Assembly (NCBI GenBank): GCA_028823995.1
Contig: JAPPFD010000029.1
Span: 1-51,095, forward strand
Origin: a bacterium
GTDB lineage: Bacteria; Actinomycetota; Acidimicrobiia; Spongiisociales; ZC4RG35
DNA length: 51,095 nt
Reading direction: 5' to 3'
Made by a program: the position numbers and the translations under genes. The notes under the pieces are model-generated. The model did not search any database and was not told the DNA's origin. It saw only the letters and a list, made by a program, of their open reading frames with translations. Shown one piece after another: positions 40,744-49,826 of the stretch (positions are counted from its first letter, which is position 1; every line of letters begins with the position of its first letter).

Positions 40744-41721
40744 TCACAAGCCGGGTTTGGGGGCTTCCAGGCGCGAGACTTCAGCATTCAGCAGACGGAC
40801 CGGGTCATCCGGATCATCGATGGTCACCGCGAAAACCTTGCCATCCCGAAGATCCAGGCGAATCCCGGGACCTGCACGCAGAACCACGGCGGCCCGCCTC
40901 ATGATTGCCAGGCTGCCTCGGTATCCCCATCCGCCCCATTCGGTTGGCCGGATGTCCACGGCCCGAGCCACGGCGATGCGCCGGATGGGTATCGATCTGC
41001 GCGGCCAACCAAAGAACCCGTACCGCACCGCAAGCCCCGTCTGGTCTGCGGTGACCCGTATCCGCCCGAAGAAGGTCATGAGAATCGAGATGCCCAGCAT
41101 GACCAGCCCGATCCACATCTCCGTGATCAGCAGCAGAGCCAGACCGACCAGCAGGATGGCCAGGCCCAACACCAGCGGCCACCTGGCGGACAGGGTGGCG
41201 CTCCAGAACACCCGCTCCCCCGCTACAAGCTCCATCGCCTGGGGAGTTGCCTCCATCTCTCCCCCGTCTTCAAACGGGAGCGACGAAGCGACCCATGCCG
41301 CTAAACCGGCCACGGCCAGACTCCCACCGATCCATAAGATCACTGCTCCAGGGGAGATCGTGGCGTCCTGCCACTGTTCCAACCCCCGCTGACCGATGGC
41401 GGTGATGGAGAGGATCCCCGCCGACATGCTTGCTAAGAAGGCGCCCACTGACGATACGCTCGGCGCCACCATTGGCTGAAGCCTCCGCCGGATCAGGGCG
41501 ATGGTCACGCAGCCTCCAAGGCCCACCACCATCAATGCCCCGAAGATCATCAAGAACACCTCGGGCGTCATCGAGCCGTCCGCTCTCCCGGAGACGCCGA
41601 AGTGACTGGCTATCCGATCGGGCAGATCGGATCGATAGGCCCGGTAGGGGACCAAACCGATGGCCGCCACGGCCACCGGAATGAGGACACCAAGGACTGT
41701 GCGGCTTGTCTTTTCTCTCAC
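40744..41721 (-). CDS. DUF1648-containing membrane protein
   Basis: This 325-residue protein has an N-terminal DUF1648-like stretch (VPYRAYRSDLPDRIASHFGV followed by GRADG) between hydrophobic helices. About six membrane segments are predicted overall, and a soluble C-terminal domain of beta-rich PH-like character follows (TADQTGLAVRYGFFGWPRRS). It is coupled to the upstream GntR regulator by a four-base overlap, a pairing known from actinobacteria and Bacillus SdpI-like loci. The role is probably in envelope stress or signal sensing; this is inference. Confidence 0.78.
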   Translation of the reverse strand: MREKTSRTVLGVLIPVAVAAIGLVPYRAYRSDLPDRIASHFGVSGRADGSMTPEVFLMIFGALMVVGLGGCVTIALIRRRLQPMVAPSVSSVGAFLASMSAGILSITAIGQRGLEQWQDATISPGAVILWIGGSLAVAGLAAWVASSLPFEDGGEMEATPQAMELVAGERVFWSATLSARWPLVLGLAILLVGLALLLITEMWIGLVMLGISILMTFFGRIRVTADQTGLAVRYGFFGWPRRSIPIRRIAVARAVDIRPTEWGGWGYRGSLAIMRRAAVVLRAGPGIRLDLRDGKVFAVTIDDPDDPVRLLNAEVSRLEAPKPGL

Positions 41722-42065
41722 AATTGCACCTCCACGAGTTGCAGAATTTCACGATCTTCGAGCCCGGCTCGGCGGGCTTCGCTCACCAGAGTGCGGGCCA
41801 GTTCAACGTGGCGGGTCACCGGCTGGGCGTTGGCAACCACGGAGGTGCCCCGGCCTCTGCGGACCTCCAACAGTCCCTCGTCCCGGAGGGTCTGGAACGC
41901 CCGTAGGACCGTGTGCATGTTCACTCCCAGCCCCCTGGCCACTTCCCGCGCCGGAGGCAACTTCTCGCCTTCCACCAATGCCCGGGTTGCTATGGCCCGC
42001 CTCACCTGGCCGGCCAGTTGCTCATGAAGGGGCTGCGAAGACTGTGTATCGATCTTCCAGAGCAT
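41718..42065 (-). CDS. GntR-family regulator, YtrA type
   Basis: This 115-residue regulator has the GntR winged helix (LHEQLAGQVRRAIATRALVE, LPPAREVARGLGVNMHTVLR, LLEVRRGRGTSVV) and only a short helical tail, as in the YtrA subgroup. ATG at 42065 is chosen: a TATAAT box ends six bases before it, so the message is probably leaderless. An inverted repeat spans the same promoter, suggesting autorepression. It controls at least itself and the coupled DUF1648 gene. Confidence 0.88.
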   Translation of the reverse strand: MLWKIDTQSSQPLHEQLAGQVRRAIATRALVEGEKLPPAREVARGLGVNMHTVLRAFQTLRDEGLLEVRRGRGTSVVANAQPVTRHVELARTLVSEARRAGLEDREILQLVEVQL

Positions 42066-42101
42066 AGTTCTATTATAACTAGAACTAATCCAGTTATACA
42101 A
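42065..42101 (-). promoter_or_regulatory. Leaderless promoter with overlapping GntR operator
   Basis: On the minus strand TTGTAT (42101-42096), 18 bases, then TATAAT (42077-42072) gives a good -35/-10 pair whose start point would coincide with the GntR ATG. TAGTTCTA (42065-42072) and TAGAACTA (42080-42087) are perfect inverted arms over the -10 box, a likely operator for the YtrA-type repressor. Confidence 0.65.
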
Positions 42102-42316
42102 ATGGGAGGCGACGCTCGGGCGTCAGGACCTCCTCAGGTTGGGCCTCAGTCGGTAACCGTCGGCGACTTGGTTCCCGATCCCGGTACGATCTTGGGATAT
42201 TCGATGCCTCTACAGGACTGTCATTAGCCACCCCCGGTGGACAGGCATAGCAGGTGTCTCCGATGGACGGTTCCCTTGGTAAGACCGCCGACTCTTGAAG
42301 CCGCTGACGTTGCATA

Positions 42317-42336
42317 GACGGCGTGATTCAGCCGTC
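42317..42336. promoter_or_regulatory. Inverted repeat upstream of the MMPL transporter gene
   Basis: GACGGC (42317-42322) and GCCGTC (42331-42336) form perfect six-base arms 30 bases before the transporter ATG. It may be an operator or a short mRNA hairpin. The rest of the 264-base gap between the GntR and MMPL genes shows nothing else recognisable. Confidence 0.35.
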
Positions 42337-42365
42337 GGCTTCATCGCCCGGAACGGAAGTGGACG

Positions 42366-44646
42366 ATGCTCGGCCGTCTGACCGACTTTGCATCCAGTCC
42401 CCGCGGTAAGTGGGTAACCCTCATCGCCTGGCTCTTCGCCGCTGGTCTATTGATCTCACAACTCCCCATGTTGAACGAGGCCACCGAGAACGAGCAGGCC
42501 CTGTTCCTACCCGGCGACGCCGAGGCAACCCGGGCATTCGAGTTCGCGCAGGAACGTTTCCCGTCGGCCGGCACGCCCGTTTTGATCGTTTTGCGTGACC
42601 CGGCCGGCCTCGGCCCCGCCTCCTACGAGGCTGCGGCGCGGATCGCCGACTGGTTGTCCGGTCCCGACGCACCCGGCAACGTGGGCCGGGTTTTGAGTCC
42701 CGACCCGGCCATGGGGCAACGGTCCGGCCTGGTTTCTCCGGACGGCACCACCATGTATGTCTTTGCGGAGGTGTTGGGCGAGCCTGCCGAAGATCCGTTC
42801 ACCGACACGGTGAAAAGCATCCGCGACCGCTCGGCCTCCCTGGGTCCGGCCGGCGTGGAGATCGCCGTGGGAGGACCCGGCGGGCTGGTGGTGGACCTGG
42901 TCGGGGTGTTCGCCGACATCGACGCACTGCTGCTCTTGGTGACGGTCCTCCTCGTCCTGGTGCTGCTGATCATCATCTACCGCTCCCCCATCATGGCGGC
43001 GATCCCGCTCCTCGGCGTGGGCCTGGTCTTTCAGGTCGCCGGAGCCATCGCCGCCTGGTTCGCCCTCAATCTCGATCTCCCGGTCTCCGGGCAGACCACC
43101 GGGATCATGACCGTCGTGCTGTTCGGCACCGGAACCGACTACGTGCTGTTTGTCTCGGCGCGCTTTCGGGAGGAACTGACCAGGCACAGCGACCGCCACG
43201 AGGCCATGAGACGCACGATGCGGGGCGTCGGCGGAGCGGTGGCCTCGGCGGGCGCCACCATCCTGGTGGCCTGCGCCGCTCTCGGACTGGCGAGCTTGCG
43301 TTCCTACCAGGCGCTCGGCCCGGTGATCGCCATCGCCGTGGCCCTGACGATGCTGGCCGCGCTCACCCTCATCCCGGCATTGCTGACCATCTTCGGAAGG
43401 CGCGCCTTCTGGCCGGTGCAGCCCCGCCTGGACGCCGAGACCGGAAGACGACTCGACTGGCGGCGCAGCGTGTACGGGAGGGTGGGAGCGGTGGTCCTGC
43501 GGCGACCAGGCCTGTCCCTCACCGTCACGGTGTTGGGCCTCGGCGTGCTGCTGGCAGGCCTGGTCCCCTACCGGGCCAACTACGACCAACTCGAGAGCCT
43601 GCCCGAGAATGCCGAGTCGGTCCGCAGCTTCGAGTTGCTGCGGAGCGGGTTTCCGGCAGGTGAACTCTCCCCCACCCGGCTCTACGTCTCCCTGCCCCCG
43701 GGCGCCAACGCGCTCGATCCGGCCTCCCTCCGGCAACTGGACACCCTCACGCTGGAACTCGCCGCTCACCCGGCCGTCGCCGACGCCTCCGGCCCCAGCA
43801 GGCCCCTCGGCACCGACGGGTCTCCCGCCTCGGTGCTACCGGAAGCTGTGGCACAGCGGTTCGTCCTCCCCTGACGGGAGCGCCGGCCGCATCGACCTGG
43901 TGCTGGAGGCGAGTCCCTTCTCCCCAGAAGCCCTCGACGCAGTGCCCGGCCTGCGCAGCCTTGCCCGCCAGACGGGGGCGTCGCTGGGCCTGTCCCCCGG
44001 TAGCCTGCTGATCGGAGGGGACACGGCGGAGGCCTACGACACCCGCACCGCGGCAGACCGCGACTCGATGGTCGTGCTCCCTCTGATCCTCCTGGCCATC
44101 GGCCTGATATTGGCGCTGTTGCTGCGCTCTCTGATCGCCCCCCTCTACCTGATGGCCACCATCGCCTTCACCTACTTCGCAACCCTCGGCCTGGCGGTGG
44201 CGGTGTTCATCCTGGTATTCGGTCATGCCGGCATCGGGTATGCAGTCCCGTTCTTCCTATTCGTGTTCCTGAACGCCCTGAGCGTCGACTACAACATCTA
44301 CCTGATGTCGCGGATCCGCGAGGAGGCGCGCAGGTCCCCGCTCAAGCAGGCCACCCGCTACGCCCTGGCGCGCACCGGCCCGGTCATCACCTCGGCGGGG
44401 ATCATCCTGGCCGGCACCTTCTCCGCGCTGATGACCCTGCCGCTCCAGGATCTCCTGCAACTCGGGTTCGCCGTTGCGGTGGGAGTGCTGATCGACACGT
44501 TCATAACCCGCACGTTGATAGTGCCGGCGCTGGTCGCCCTGCTGGGCCGTTGGAACTGGTGGCCCTCCCGTAACGCTCCCGCCGGTCTCCGAGGCCAGGA
44601 CGCGGATGAACACGCCCCGGCCCCAGGACTCAGGGGACAGAGATAG
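42366..44646 (+). pseudogene. MMPL/RND-family transporter, interrupted by one-base frameshift
   Basis: This transporter would be about 759 residues with the duplicated RND layout. Each half has one helix, an extracytoplasmic loop and five helices, with conserved GTGTDYVLFVSARFREEL in the first half and ALSVDYNIYLMSRIREEA in the second. The first frame stops at 43874. Removing one C from the CCCC run at 43868-43871 joins VAQRFVLP directly to DGSAGRIDLVLEASP and the remaining half is intact to 44646. The gene is therefore either recently broken or affected by a sequencing error. MMPL proteins export lipids or drugs. Type is listed as pseudogene because of the break. Confidence 0.85.
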
Positions 44647-44648
44647 AT

Positions 44649-44674
44649 CCCCCGGTCAGGGAGCCGACCGGGGG
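44649..44674 (+). terminator. Terminator-like hairpin after the MMPL gene
   Basis: CCCCCGGTC (44649-44657) pairs perfectly with GACCGGGGG (44666-44674) around an eight-base loop, immediately after the transporter stop. It lies between convergent genes and may stop transcription from both sides. There is no T-tract. Confidence 0.55.
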
Positions 44675-44764
44675 GGGTCCCGAACGGAACCCCTAGTCGG
44701 CCACGGCTTGGTTGATGATCTCGCCGAGAGCCCGTCGGGCCATGGTGGTTTCTCCCCCGCCGTC

Positions 44765-45517
44765 CTACACCAGGCCCCCGCCGTCGATCTTGATAGCGGC
44801 TCCACTTATGTAGGAAGACTCGTCGGAGGCCAGGAACAGCATGAGGCTGGCGATGTCCTGGGGAGTGCCGATGCGCCCAACGGCGATGCGGGAGGGAATC
44901 CGGTCGAACTGCTCGGCGCTACCGGAGGTGCCCCGGGCCTGGGGAGTGTCGACCGACCCCGGGACGATTACGTTGCAACGAACCCCCTGGGGGGCGTACT
45001 GGGCGCTGGTGGTGAGGGTGAGTTGGATGACTCCGGCCTTGCTGACGCCGTAGGGGACGGATTGGGGAGTGGGACTGAGCCCGGCGCCCGAGGAGACGTT
45101 GATGATCGAGGCCCGGCGGCCGATCATGTGAGAGACGGCGTACTTGGTGCAGAGAAACACTCCCCGGAGATTGGTGTCGAGGGTCAGGTCCCACAGCAAT
45201 TCCGGGACCTCCGCCAGGGGCGGGGTCTTGATCGCTACGCCGGCGTTGTTAACCAGCACGTCCAGCGTCCCGAAGTGTCGGACCGTCTGCTCCACCATGT
45301 TGCTGACCTGGTCCGCCTTGGAGACGTCTGTCTCGATGAACAGGCCCTCACCGCCGACGTCCCCCACCATCCCTACCGTCTTTCGGCCATCCGGGACGTT
45401 GCGATCGGCCACGGTCACCCTGGCGCCTTCTCGGGCGAAGAGCACCGAGGCGGCACGGCCCATTCCGGTGGCCCCGCCGGTGATAATGGCTACTTTGTCC
45501 TCGAGCCGGCCCGGCAT
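44765..45517 (-). CDS. Short-chain dehydrogenase/reductase (SDR)
   Basis: This 250-residue oxidoreductase has the classical SDR set: nucleotide motif TGGATGMGRA, NNAGVAIKT, catalytic Ser in INVSSGAGLS and YxxxK in VPYGVSKAGV. It would oxidise or reduce an alcohol/ketone with NAD(P). ATG at 45517 is preferred over upstream starts because GGAGG lies six bases before it and the family start MPGRLEDKVAIITG begins there. Substrate unknown. It is divergent from mycothione reductase. Confidence 0.92.
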   Translation of the reverse strand: MPGRLEDKVAIITGGATGMGRAASVLFAREGARVTVADRNVPDGRKTVGMVGDVGGEGLFIETDVSKADQVSNMVEQTVRHFGTLDVLVNNAGVAIKTPPLAEVPELLWDLTLDTNLRGVFLCTKYAVSHMIGRRASIINVSSGAGLSPTPQSVPYGVSKAGVIQLTLTTSAQYAPQGVRCNVIVPGSVDTPQARGTSGSAEQFDRIPSRIAVGRIGTPQDIASLMLFLASDESSYISGAAIKIDGGGLV

Positions 45518-45726
45518 CGCTCCTCCGTCTGTCCACTTGCGGGGAAGGGGAGCTCTCGGCCGCCTCCTTCCCCCAAGGCCCTCCGAAATATACCCGTTGG
45601 CCCGCACACCGCTCCCTGGCTTCCCACCCACCATGGAGGCGCCCGGCGAAGAAAGTCCCCGGCAAACCTACAATTTGGCCTGGACCGGCCTACCAGCGTG
45701 GCCCAACCCTCGGAATAGGACACAGA

Positions 45727-47088
45727 ATGCGCAACTTCGACCTGATGATCATCGGCACCGGGTCCGGCAACTCGGTGATCGGGCCCGAGCATGACGGCTG
45801 GGAGATCGCCGTGGTGGAGCGGGGCCCATTCGGCGGCACCTGCCTCAACGTCGGCTGCATACCGTCGAAGATGTTCGTGTACGCCGCCGAGATGGCCGAG
45901 TTGGCGTCAGACAGCGACCGCCTGGGAGTCCACACCCGCTTCGACGGCGCCGACTGGCCCGCCATCCGGGACCGGATATTCGGCCGGATCGACCCGATCG
46001 CCGAGGGTGGCCGCTCCTACCGGGAAGGCCTGCCCAATGTCACCGTCTATGCGGGCTCGGGCCGGTTCACCGGACACAAGCAGGTGGCCGTCGGTGACGA
46101 GGTGATCACCGCCGACCGGATCGTGATCGCGGCGGGCGGGCGGCCCACCCTGCCCCCGGTGCCGGGCCTGGCGGACTGTGGCTACCACACCTCGGACACC
46201 GTCATGCGTCTCGACGACTTGCCCGAGCGGTTGCTGGTGATCGGCGCCGGCTACATAGCGGCCGAACTGGGGGGCGTGATGGGAGCGTTCGGATCGAAGG
46301 TGACCTTCCTCCTGCGGGGCGACACGTTCCTGCGCCGGGAGGACCACGACATCAGCAGCAGGTTCACGGCCGCCTACTCGCGCCGCTTCGACGTGCGCAC
46401 CCACACCCGGCTCCTCGGGGCCCGCCGGGAGGACGGCGAGGTGGTGATCAGCCTGGAGGGTCCGGACGGCCAGCCTGCGGAACTGAGGGGCGACGAGTTG
46501 TTGGTGGCGACCGGGCGAAGGCCGAACACCGACCAACTCGAGGTGGAGGCGGGAGGGATTGCGGTCGACAACCGGGGATTCGTGGTAACCGACGAGCAAC
46601 TGCGGACCAACGTAGAGGGCGTGTGGGCGCTTGGAGACATCACCAACCCGGTGCAGTTGAAGCACGTCGCCAACCACGAGGCCAAGGTGGTGCGACACAA
46701 TCTCACCGACCCGGACGATCCCGCCACCGTCGACCACCGGTTCATCCCCCACGCGGTGTTCGGATATCCCCAGATCGCCAGCGTCGGCCTCACCGAGCAG
46801 GACTGCCGCCGCCGGGACATCCCGTACATCAGCCACGTCCAGCCCTACGCGGCCGCCGCCTACGGGTGGGCGATGGAGGACGCCGACAGCGTCGCCAAGG
46901 TCATCGCCCATGCCGAGACCCGCCGCCTTATCGGCGCCCACATCATCGGCCCGCAGGCGCCCACCCTCATCCAGCAACTCATCCAGGGCATGCACTTCGA
47001 CCTGACCGTCGACCAGATGGCCCGCGGCCAGTACTACATCCATCCCGCCCTGCCGGAGGTCGTCGAGCAAGCCCTCCTGGAACTCTGA
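45727..47088 (+). CDS. mtr: Mycothione reductase
   Basis: This 453-residue FAD flavoprotein disulfide reductase resembles mycothione reductase. It has FAD motif IIGTGSGNSV, the redox pair in GGTCLNVGCIPSK, NAD(P) motif VIGAGYIAAELG, and the C-terminal dimer-interface HPALPEVVEQ. The start MRNFDLMIIGTGSGN and the GTGSGNS variation are typical of Mtr rather than lipoamide dehydrogenase. It reduces the disulfide of mycothiol, the actinobacterial thiol buffer, in the cytosol. It supports assignment of the window to Actinomycetota. Confidence 0.9.
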   Translation: MRNFDLMIIGTGSGNSVIGPEHDGWEIAVVERGPFGGTCLNVGCIPSKMFVYAAEMAELASDSDRLGVHTRFDGADWPAIRDRIFGRIDPIAEGGRSYREGLPNVTVYAGSGRFTGHKQVAVGDEVITADRIVIAAGGRPTLPPVPGLADCGYHTSDTVMRLDDLPERLLVIGAGYIAAELGGVMGAFGSKVTFLLRGDTFLRREDHDISSRFTAAYSRRFDVRTHTRLLGARREDGEVVISLEGPDGQPAELRGDELLVATGRRPNTDQLEVEAGGIAVDNRGFVVTDEQLRTNVEGVWALGDITNPVQLKHVANHEAKVVRHNLTDPDDPATVDHRFIPHAVFGYPQIASVGLTEQDCRRRDIPYISHVQPYAAAAYGWAMEDADSVAKVIAHAETRRLIGAHIIGPQAPTLIQQLIQGMHFDLTVDQMARGQYYIHPALPEVVEQALLEL

Positions 47089-47152
47089 GACAGTTCCAAA
47101 AACCACCTTGACCTGGTAGGCAAGTGTTTGTTTAGCATCCGCTTCCATGGTC

Positions 47153-47181
47153 TACAACATCCTGTGTGCAGTGGTGTTGTA
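47153..47181. promoter_or_regulatory. Inverted repeat upstream of the ABC importer
   Basis: TACAACA (47153-47159) and TGTTGTA (47175-47181) are perfect seven-base arms about 170 bases before the binding-protein start. The spacing of about two helical turns between arm centres fits a dimeric repressor or activator site for the transport operon. No regulator gene is adjacent. Confidence 0.4.
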
Positions 47182-47189
47182 TCAGAGAA

Positions 47190-47217
47190 CAGCTTCGGAA
47201 TCTGCTGGCATTTTTTT
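47190..47217 (+). terminator. Possible intrinsic terminator or attenuator
   Basis: A short stem CAGC (47190-47193) with GCTG (47204-47207) is followed after three bases by seven Ts (47211-47217). It could end the mycothione reductase transcript or attenuate the importer message. The stem is weak. Confidence 0.3.
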
Positions 47218-47352
47218 CGCATGAGCTCCCAGTCGTGGGAAAGCAGTAGGTACTACTATGATCCTCCCAGTGGGCGAAGACCGTGCACTCCTGTCCATCG
47301 CAGGGTCCCGGTGAAGAGACCCCTGGACCCCAATGACGAGGAAGGACGATCA

Positions 47353-48354
47353 ATGAAGAGACTGCTAGCACTGTTCATGGTGATCGGGCTGGTCGCGGCA
47401 GCCTGCGGCGATGACGAGTCCGAGATCACCCTGGACGAATTGAATGTCGCCTTCTTCCTGGAGTGGCCCACCGCCAACCAGGTTGCCCAGGCGGAAAAGA
47501 CCTATGACGAGGAACTCGGGTTGACCGTGAACTGGATTCCCTTCGCCAGCGGCGGAGACATGGCCCAGGCCATGGAAGCAGGAGACATCGACATCTCCTA
47601 TTCACAAGGCCTGACTCCCTTCGCCAACTTCGTAACCGGAGGCTCGGACCTGCTGCTGGTGGGTGTGGCCGTGGCCTATGCGGATGCGGACAACTGCGTG
47701 GCGCACCCCGACTACGGAGTCACCAAGGAGAATGCAGCGCAGACCCTGGCCGGACAGAGCATCTACACCCCCTTGGGCAATGTGACCCACTTCAAGCTTC
47801 TCAAGATGCTTGAGCACCTGGGAGTTGACACCAGCACAGTCGAGTTGATCCAGTCCGAAGGCGGACCGGCCGCCGTGGCGGCCCTGGACACCGGCAACGT
47901 GGCCATGGCCTGTGCGTTCGGCGGCGCCGTCAACCAGATGATCGCCAACGGGGGCAACCTGGTGATGACGGGATCCGAGCAGGAAGCGATCGGTATCCGG
48001 GTGTTCGACATCATCTCGACCACCGGCACGTTCGCCGAGGAGCATCCCGCGGCGATCACCGCGTTCCTGCAGGTGACCGAGGACGCCAATCGCGCGTACA
48101 ACGAAGACAGGGAACCGTTCATCGACACCATCGCGGGCGCGGCGGGTATGGACCGCCCCGCCACCATCGCTCTGTTGGACGCCTTCTCCTTCCCCGAGAA
48201 GGATGCACAGCTTTCCGATGCCTGGCTCGGCGGGACCGTTCAGTCTGTGATGAAGGAGCAGATGGACTTCTTCGTTGAACAGGGTGAGATCGATTCGGCT
48301 CTGCCCAGCTATGACGACTTCGTGGACACCAGTTTCCTGGAAGCCGTCAACTAA
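47353..48354 (+). CDS. ABC transporter substrate-binding lipoprotein, taurine/sulfonate type
   Basis: This 333-residue protein has a lipoprotein signal (LALFMVIGLVAAACGDDES, lipobox Cys) and a TauA/SsuA/NMT1-like binding domain: LNVAFFLEWPTANQVAQAEK, GGDMAQAMEAGDIDISYSQG, TPLGNVTHFKLLKMLEHLGV, EGGPAAVAALDTGNVAMACA. It would capture taurine or a related small amine or sulfonate outside the membrane. ATG at 47353 has GAGGAAGGA upstream; the open frame further 5' is untranslated leader. A hairpin GGGTCC/GGACCC (47303-47330) precedes the ribosome site. The ATPase and permease genes follow. Confidence 0.88.
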   Translation: MKRLLALFMVIGLVAAACGDDESEITLDELNVAFFLEWPTANQVAQAEKTYDEELGLTVNWIPFASGGDMAQAMEAGDIDISYSQGLTPFANFVTGGSDLLLVGVAVAYADADNCVAHPDYGVTKENAAQTLAGQSIYTPLGNVTHFKLLKMLEHLGVDTSTVELIQSEGGPAAVAALDTGNVAMACAFGGAVNQMIANGGNLVMTGSEQEAIGIRVFDIISTTGTFAEEHPAAITAFLQVTEDANRAYNEDREPFIDTIAGAAGMDRPATIALLDAFSFPEKDAQLSDAWLGGTVQSVMKEQMDFFVEQGEIDSALPSYDDFVDTSFLEAVN

Positions 48355-48376
48355 CAAGCCCGAGTTCGGACTGAGG

Positions 48377-48431
48377 CCGGTGAGCCAGGGAAGTGGCCTG
48401 ATCCAGGATTGGACACCCCCTGACTCACCGG
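48377..48431 (+). promoter_or_regulatory. Intergenic hairpin between binding-protein and ATPase genes
   Basis: CCGGTGAG (48377-48384) pairs with CTCACCGG (48424-48431), with an inner CAGG/CCTG pair, in the 98-base gap after the binding-protein stop. Such hairpins often protect the upstream message so that the binding protein is made in excess over the membrane parts. Confidence 0.5.
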
Positions 48432-48452
48432 TAACCACTCGAAGGAGTCTTT

Positions 48453-49826
48453 GTGCAATCAGTTGTTGACGCCCTGGCAAAGGCCTTCGGCGGCCTGACG
48501 GCTGCCGTGGCGGAGGCGGCGAGCGTGTTTGCTTGGGTTGTTCTGGTGACGGCGGCAGCAGCCACGGCGTGGATGATCGTCGATCTCCTGAGGACCCCCT
48601 CCCGACGTTTTGCGACTGCCGACCGGGCGGCGCAGCCCAACGACGGCATCTTGCTGATGGGACAAATCATGGCGGTGGCGGCTCTTGTTGCCGGGGTGGT
48701 GCTGGCGTTGCAGAGTGACTCATCGTGGTGGCAACCCCTGGCCGGCTTGCTGGGAGGCGCCGCCCTCCTGACCTTGATAGTCACCTACCGCCGTTCGGAT
48801 GAAGACAAACAGGCCCGGATGGCCCCTACCCTCTGGCTGGCCCTGGCCGTGGCGATGGCCGCGTCGACGCTCCTTGCTTACTTCCTGCGCTCGGGCTCGG
48901 CAATTGTCTACCTCACGTTGCTCGGTCTGACCCTGCTGATAGCCCGGGCCTGGTTCTTCCTCAGCCGACCCGAGATCCGTTTCGATCCCTCCCAACTGGG
49001 GGTGGCGATCGATTCCCGTACGGATCATCCCCTGGTGGTGGAAAAGGTGGGGATGATCTACGAACTTCCCGACGGTGGCCAGGTGGAGGCACTTGCCGAT
49101 GTGAGCTTTACGCTGGAACCGGGACGACTGCTGACCCTGCTGGGTCCCTCGGGGTGCGGTAAAACCACCCTTCTGAACATAGCTGCGGGATTCCTGGCCC
49201 CCACCTCCGGGGAGGTGAGGCTCGGGACCGAGCCGATCACCGGACCCGGACAGGATCGCGGCATGGTGTTCCAGCAGGGAGCACTGTTCGAGTGGCTGAG
49301 CGTCAACGACAACGTCGGCTTCGGCGCCCGCATGAACGGCAGGTCCAGGCCGGCGTCCCGGGAGGCTGTGCAGGACTTGCTGCGCACCGTCGGACTGCAG
49401 GGATTCGGCGACAAGGCCGTCTATGAGTTGTCCGGAGGAATGCAGCAGAGAGTGGCCCTGGCCCGGTGCCTGGCCAACGACCCCGAGATCATTCTCATGG
49501 ATGAGCCGCTGGGCGCCCTGGACGCTCTGACCCGTGAGAAGATGCAGGGTCTGGTGCTGGATCTGTGGAACAAGACGGGCAAGACCATCATCCTGGTGAC
49601 CCACAGCGTGGAGGAGGCCCTGTACCTGGGCGATCAACTGTTCGTGATGGCCCCCCGTCCGGGCCGGATCGAGCGCAGATACGACCTGCCCTTCGCCCAG
49701 CAGGCACTCACCACCGAGGCGCGGGAGTTGAAGACCTCAACGGAGTTCATCCAGACCCGCGAGGAGATCCTCACGATGATCTGGGAGATGGAGGAACAGA
49801 TAATGGGAACCGAGGGAGGCGCCTGA
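48453..49826 (+). CDS. ABC importer ATPase with N-terminal membrane domain
   Basis: This 457-residue protein ends in a complete nitrate/taurine-class ATPase: Walker A GPSGCGKTT, Q-loop VFQQGALFEW, signature LSGGMQQR, Walker B IILMDEPLGALD and switch His in THSVEEAL. Unusually, it begins with about 185 residues carrying five hydrophobic helices (for example FAWVVLVTAAAATAWMIVDL and LWLALAVAMAASTLLAYFL). ATPases of this class are normally soluble and about 260 residues. The fused part may be an extra membrane anchor or regulatory domain. GTG at 48453 has GGAG seven bases upstream. Its stop overlaps the permease ATG by one base. Confidence 0.88.
   Translation: MQSVVDALAKAFGGLTAAVAEAASVFAWVVLVTAAAATAWMIVDLLRTPSRRFATADRAAQPNDGILLMGQIMAVAALVAGVVLALQSDSSWWQPLAGLLGGAALLTLIVTYRRSDEDKQARMAPTLWLALAVAMAASTLLAYFLRSGSAIVYLTLLGLTLLIARAWFFLSRPEIRFDPSQLGVAIDSRTDHPLVVEKVGMIYELPDGGQVEALADVSFTLEPGRLLTLLGPSGCGKTTLLNIAAGFLAPTSGEVRLGTEPITGPGQDRGMVFQQGALFEWLSVNDNVGFGARMNGRSRPASREAVQDLLRTVGLQGFGDKAVYELSGGMQQRVALARCLANDPEIILMDEPLGALDALTREKMQGLVLDLWNKTGKTIILVTHSVEEALYLGDQLFVMAPRPGRIERRYDLPFAQQALTTEARELKTSTEFIQTREEILTMIWEMEEQIMGTEGGA

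Noticed and set aside
42507..43769. A 420-residue minus-strand frame opposite the MMPL gene
   Set aside because: Composition (Gly, His, Gln, Arg) is that of an antisense shadow and it contradicts a clear transporter on the plus strand.
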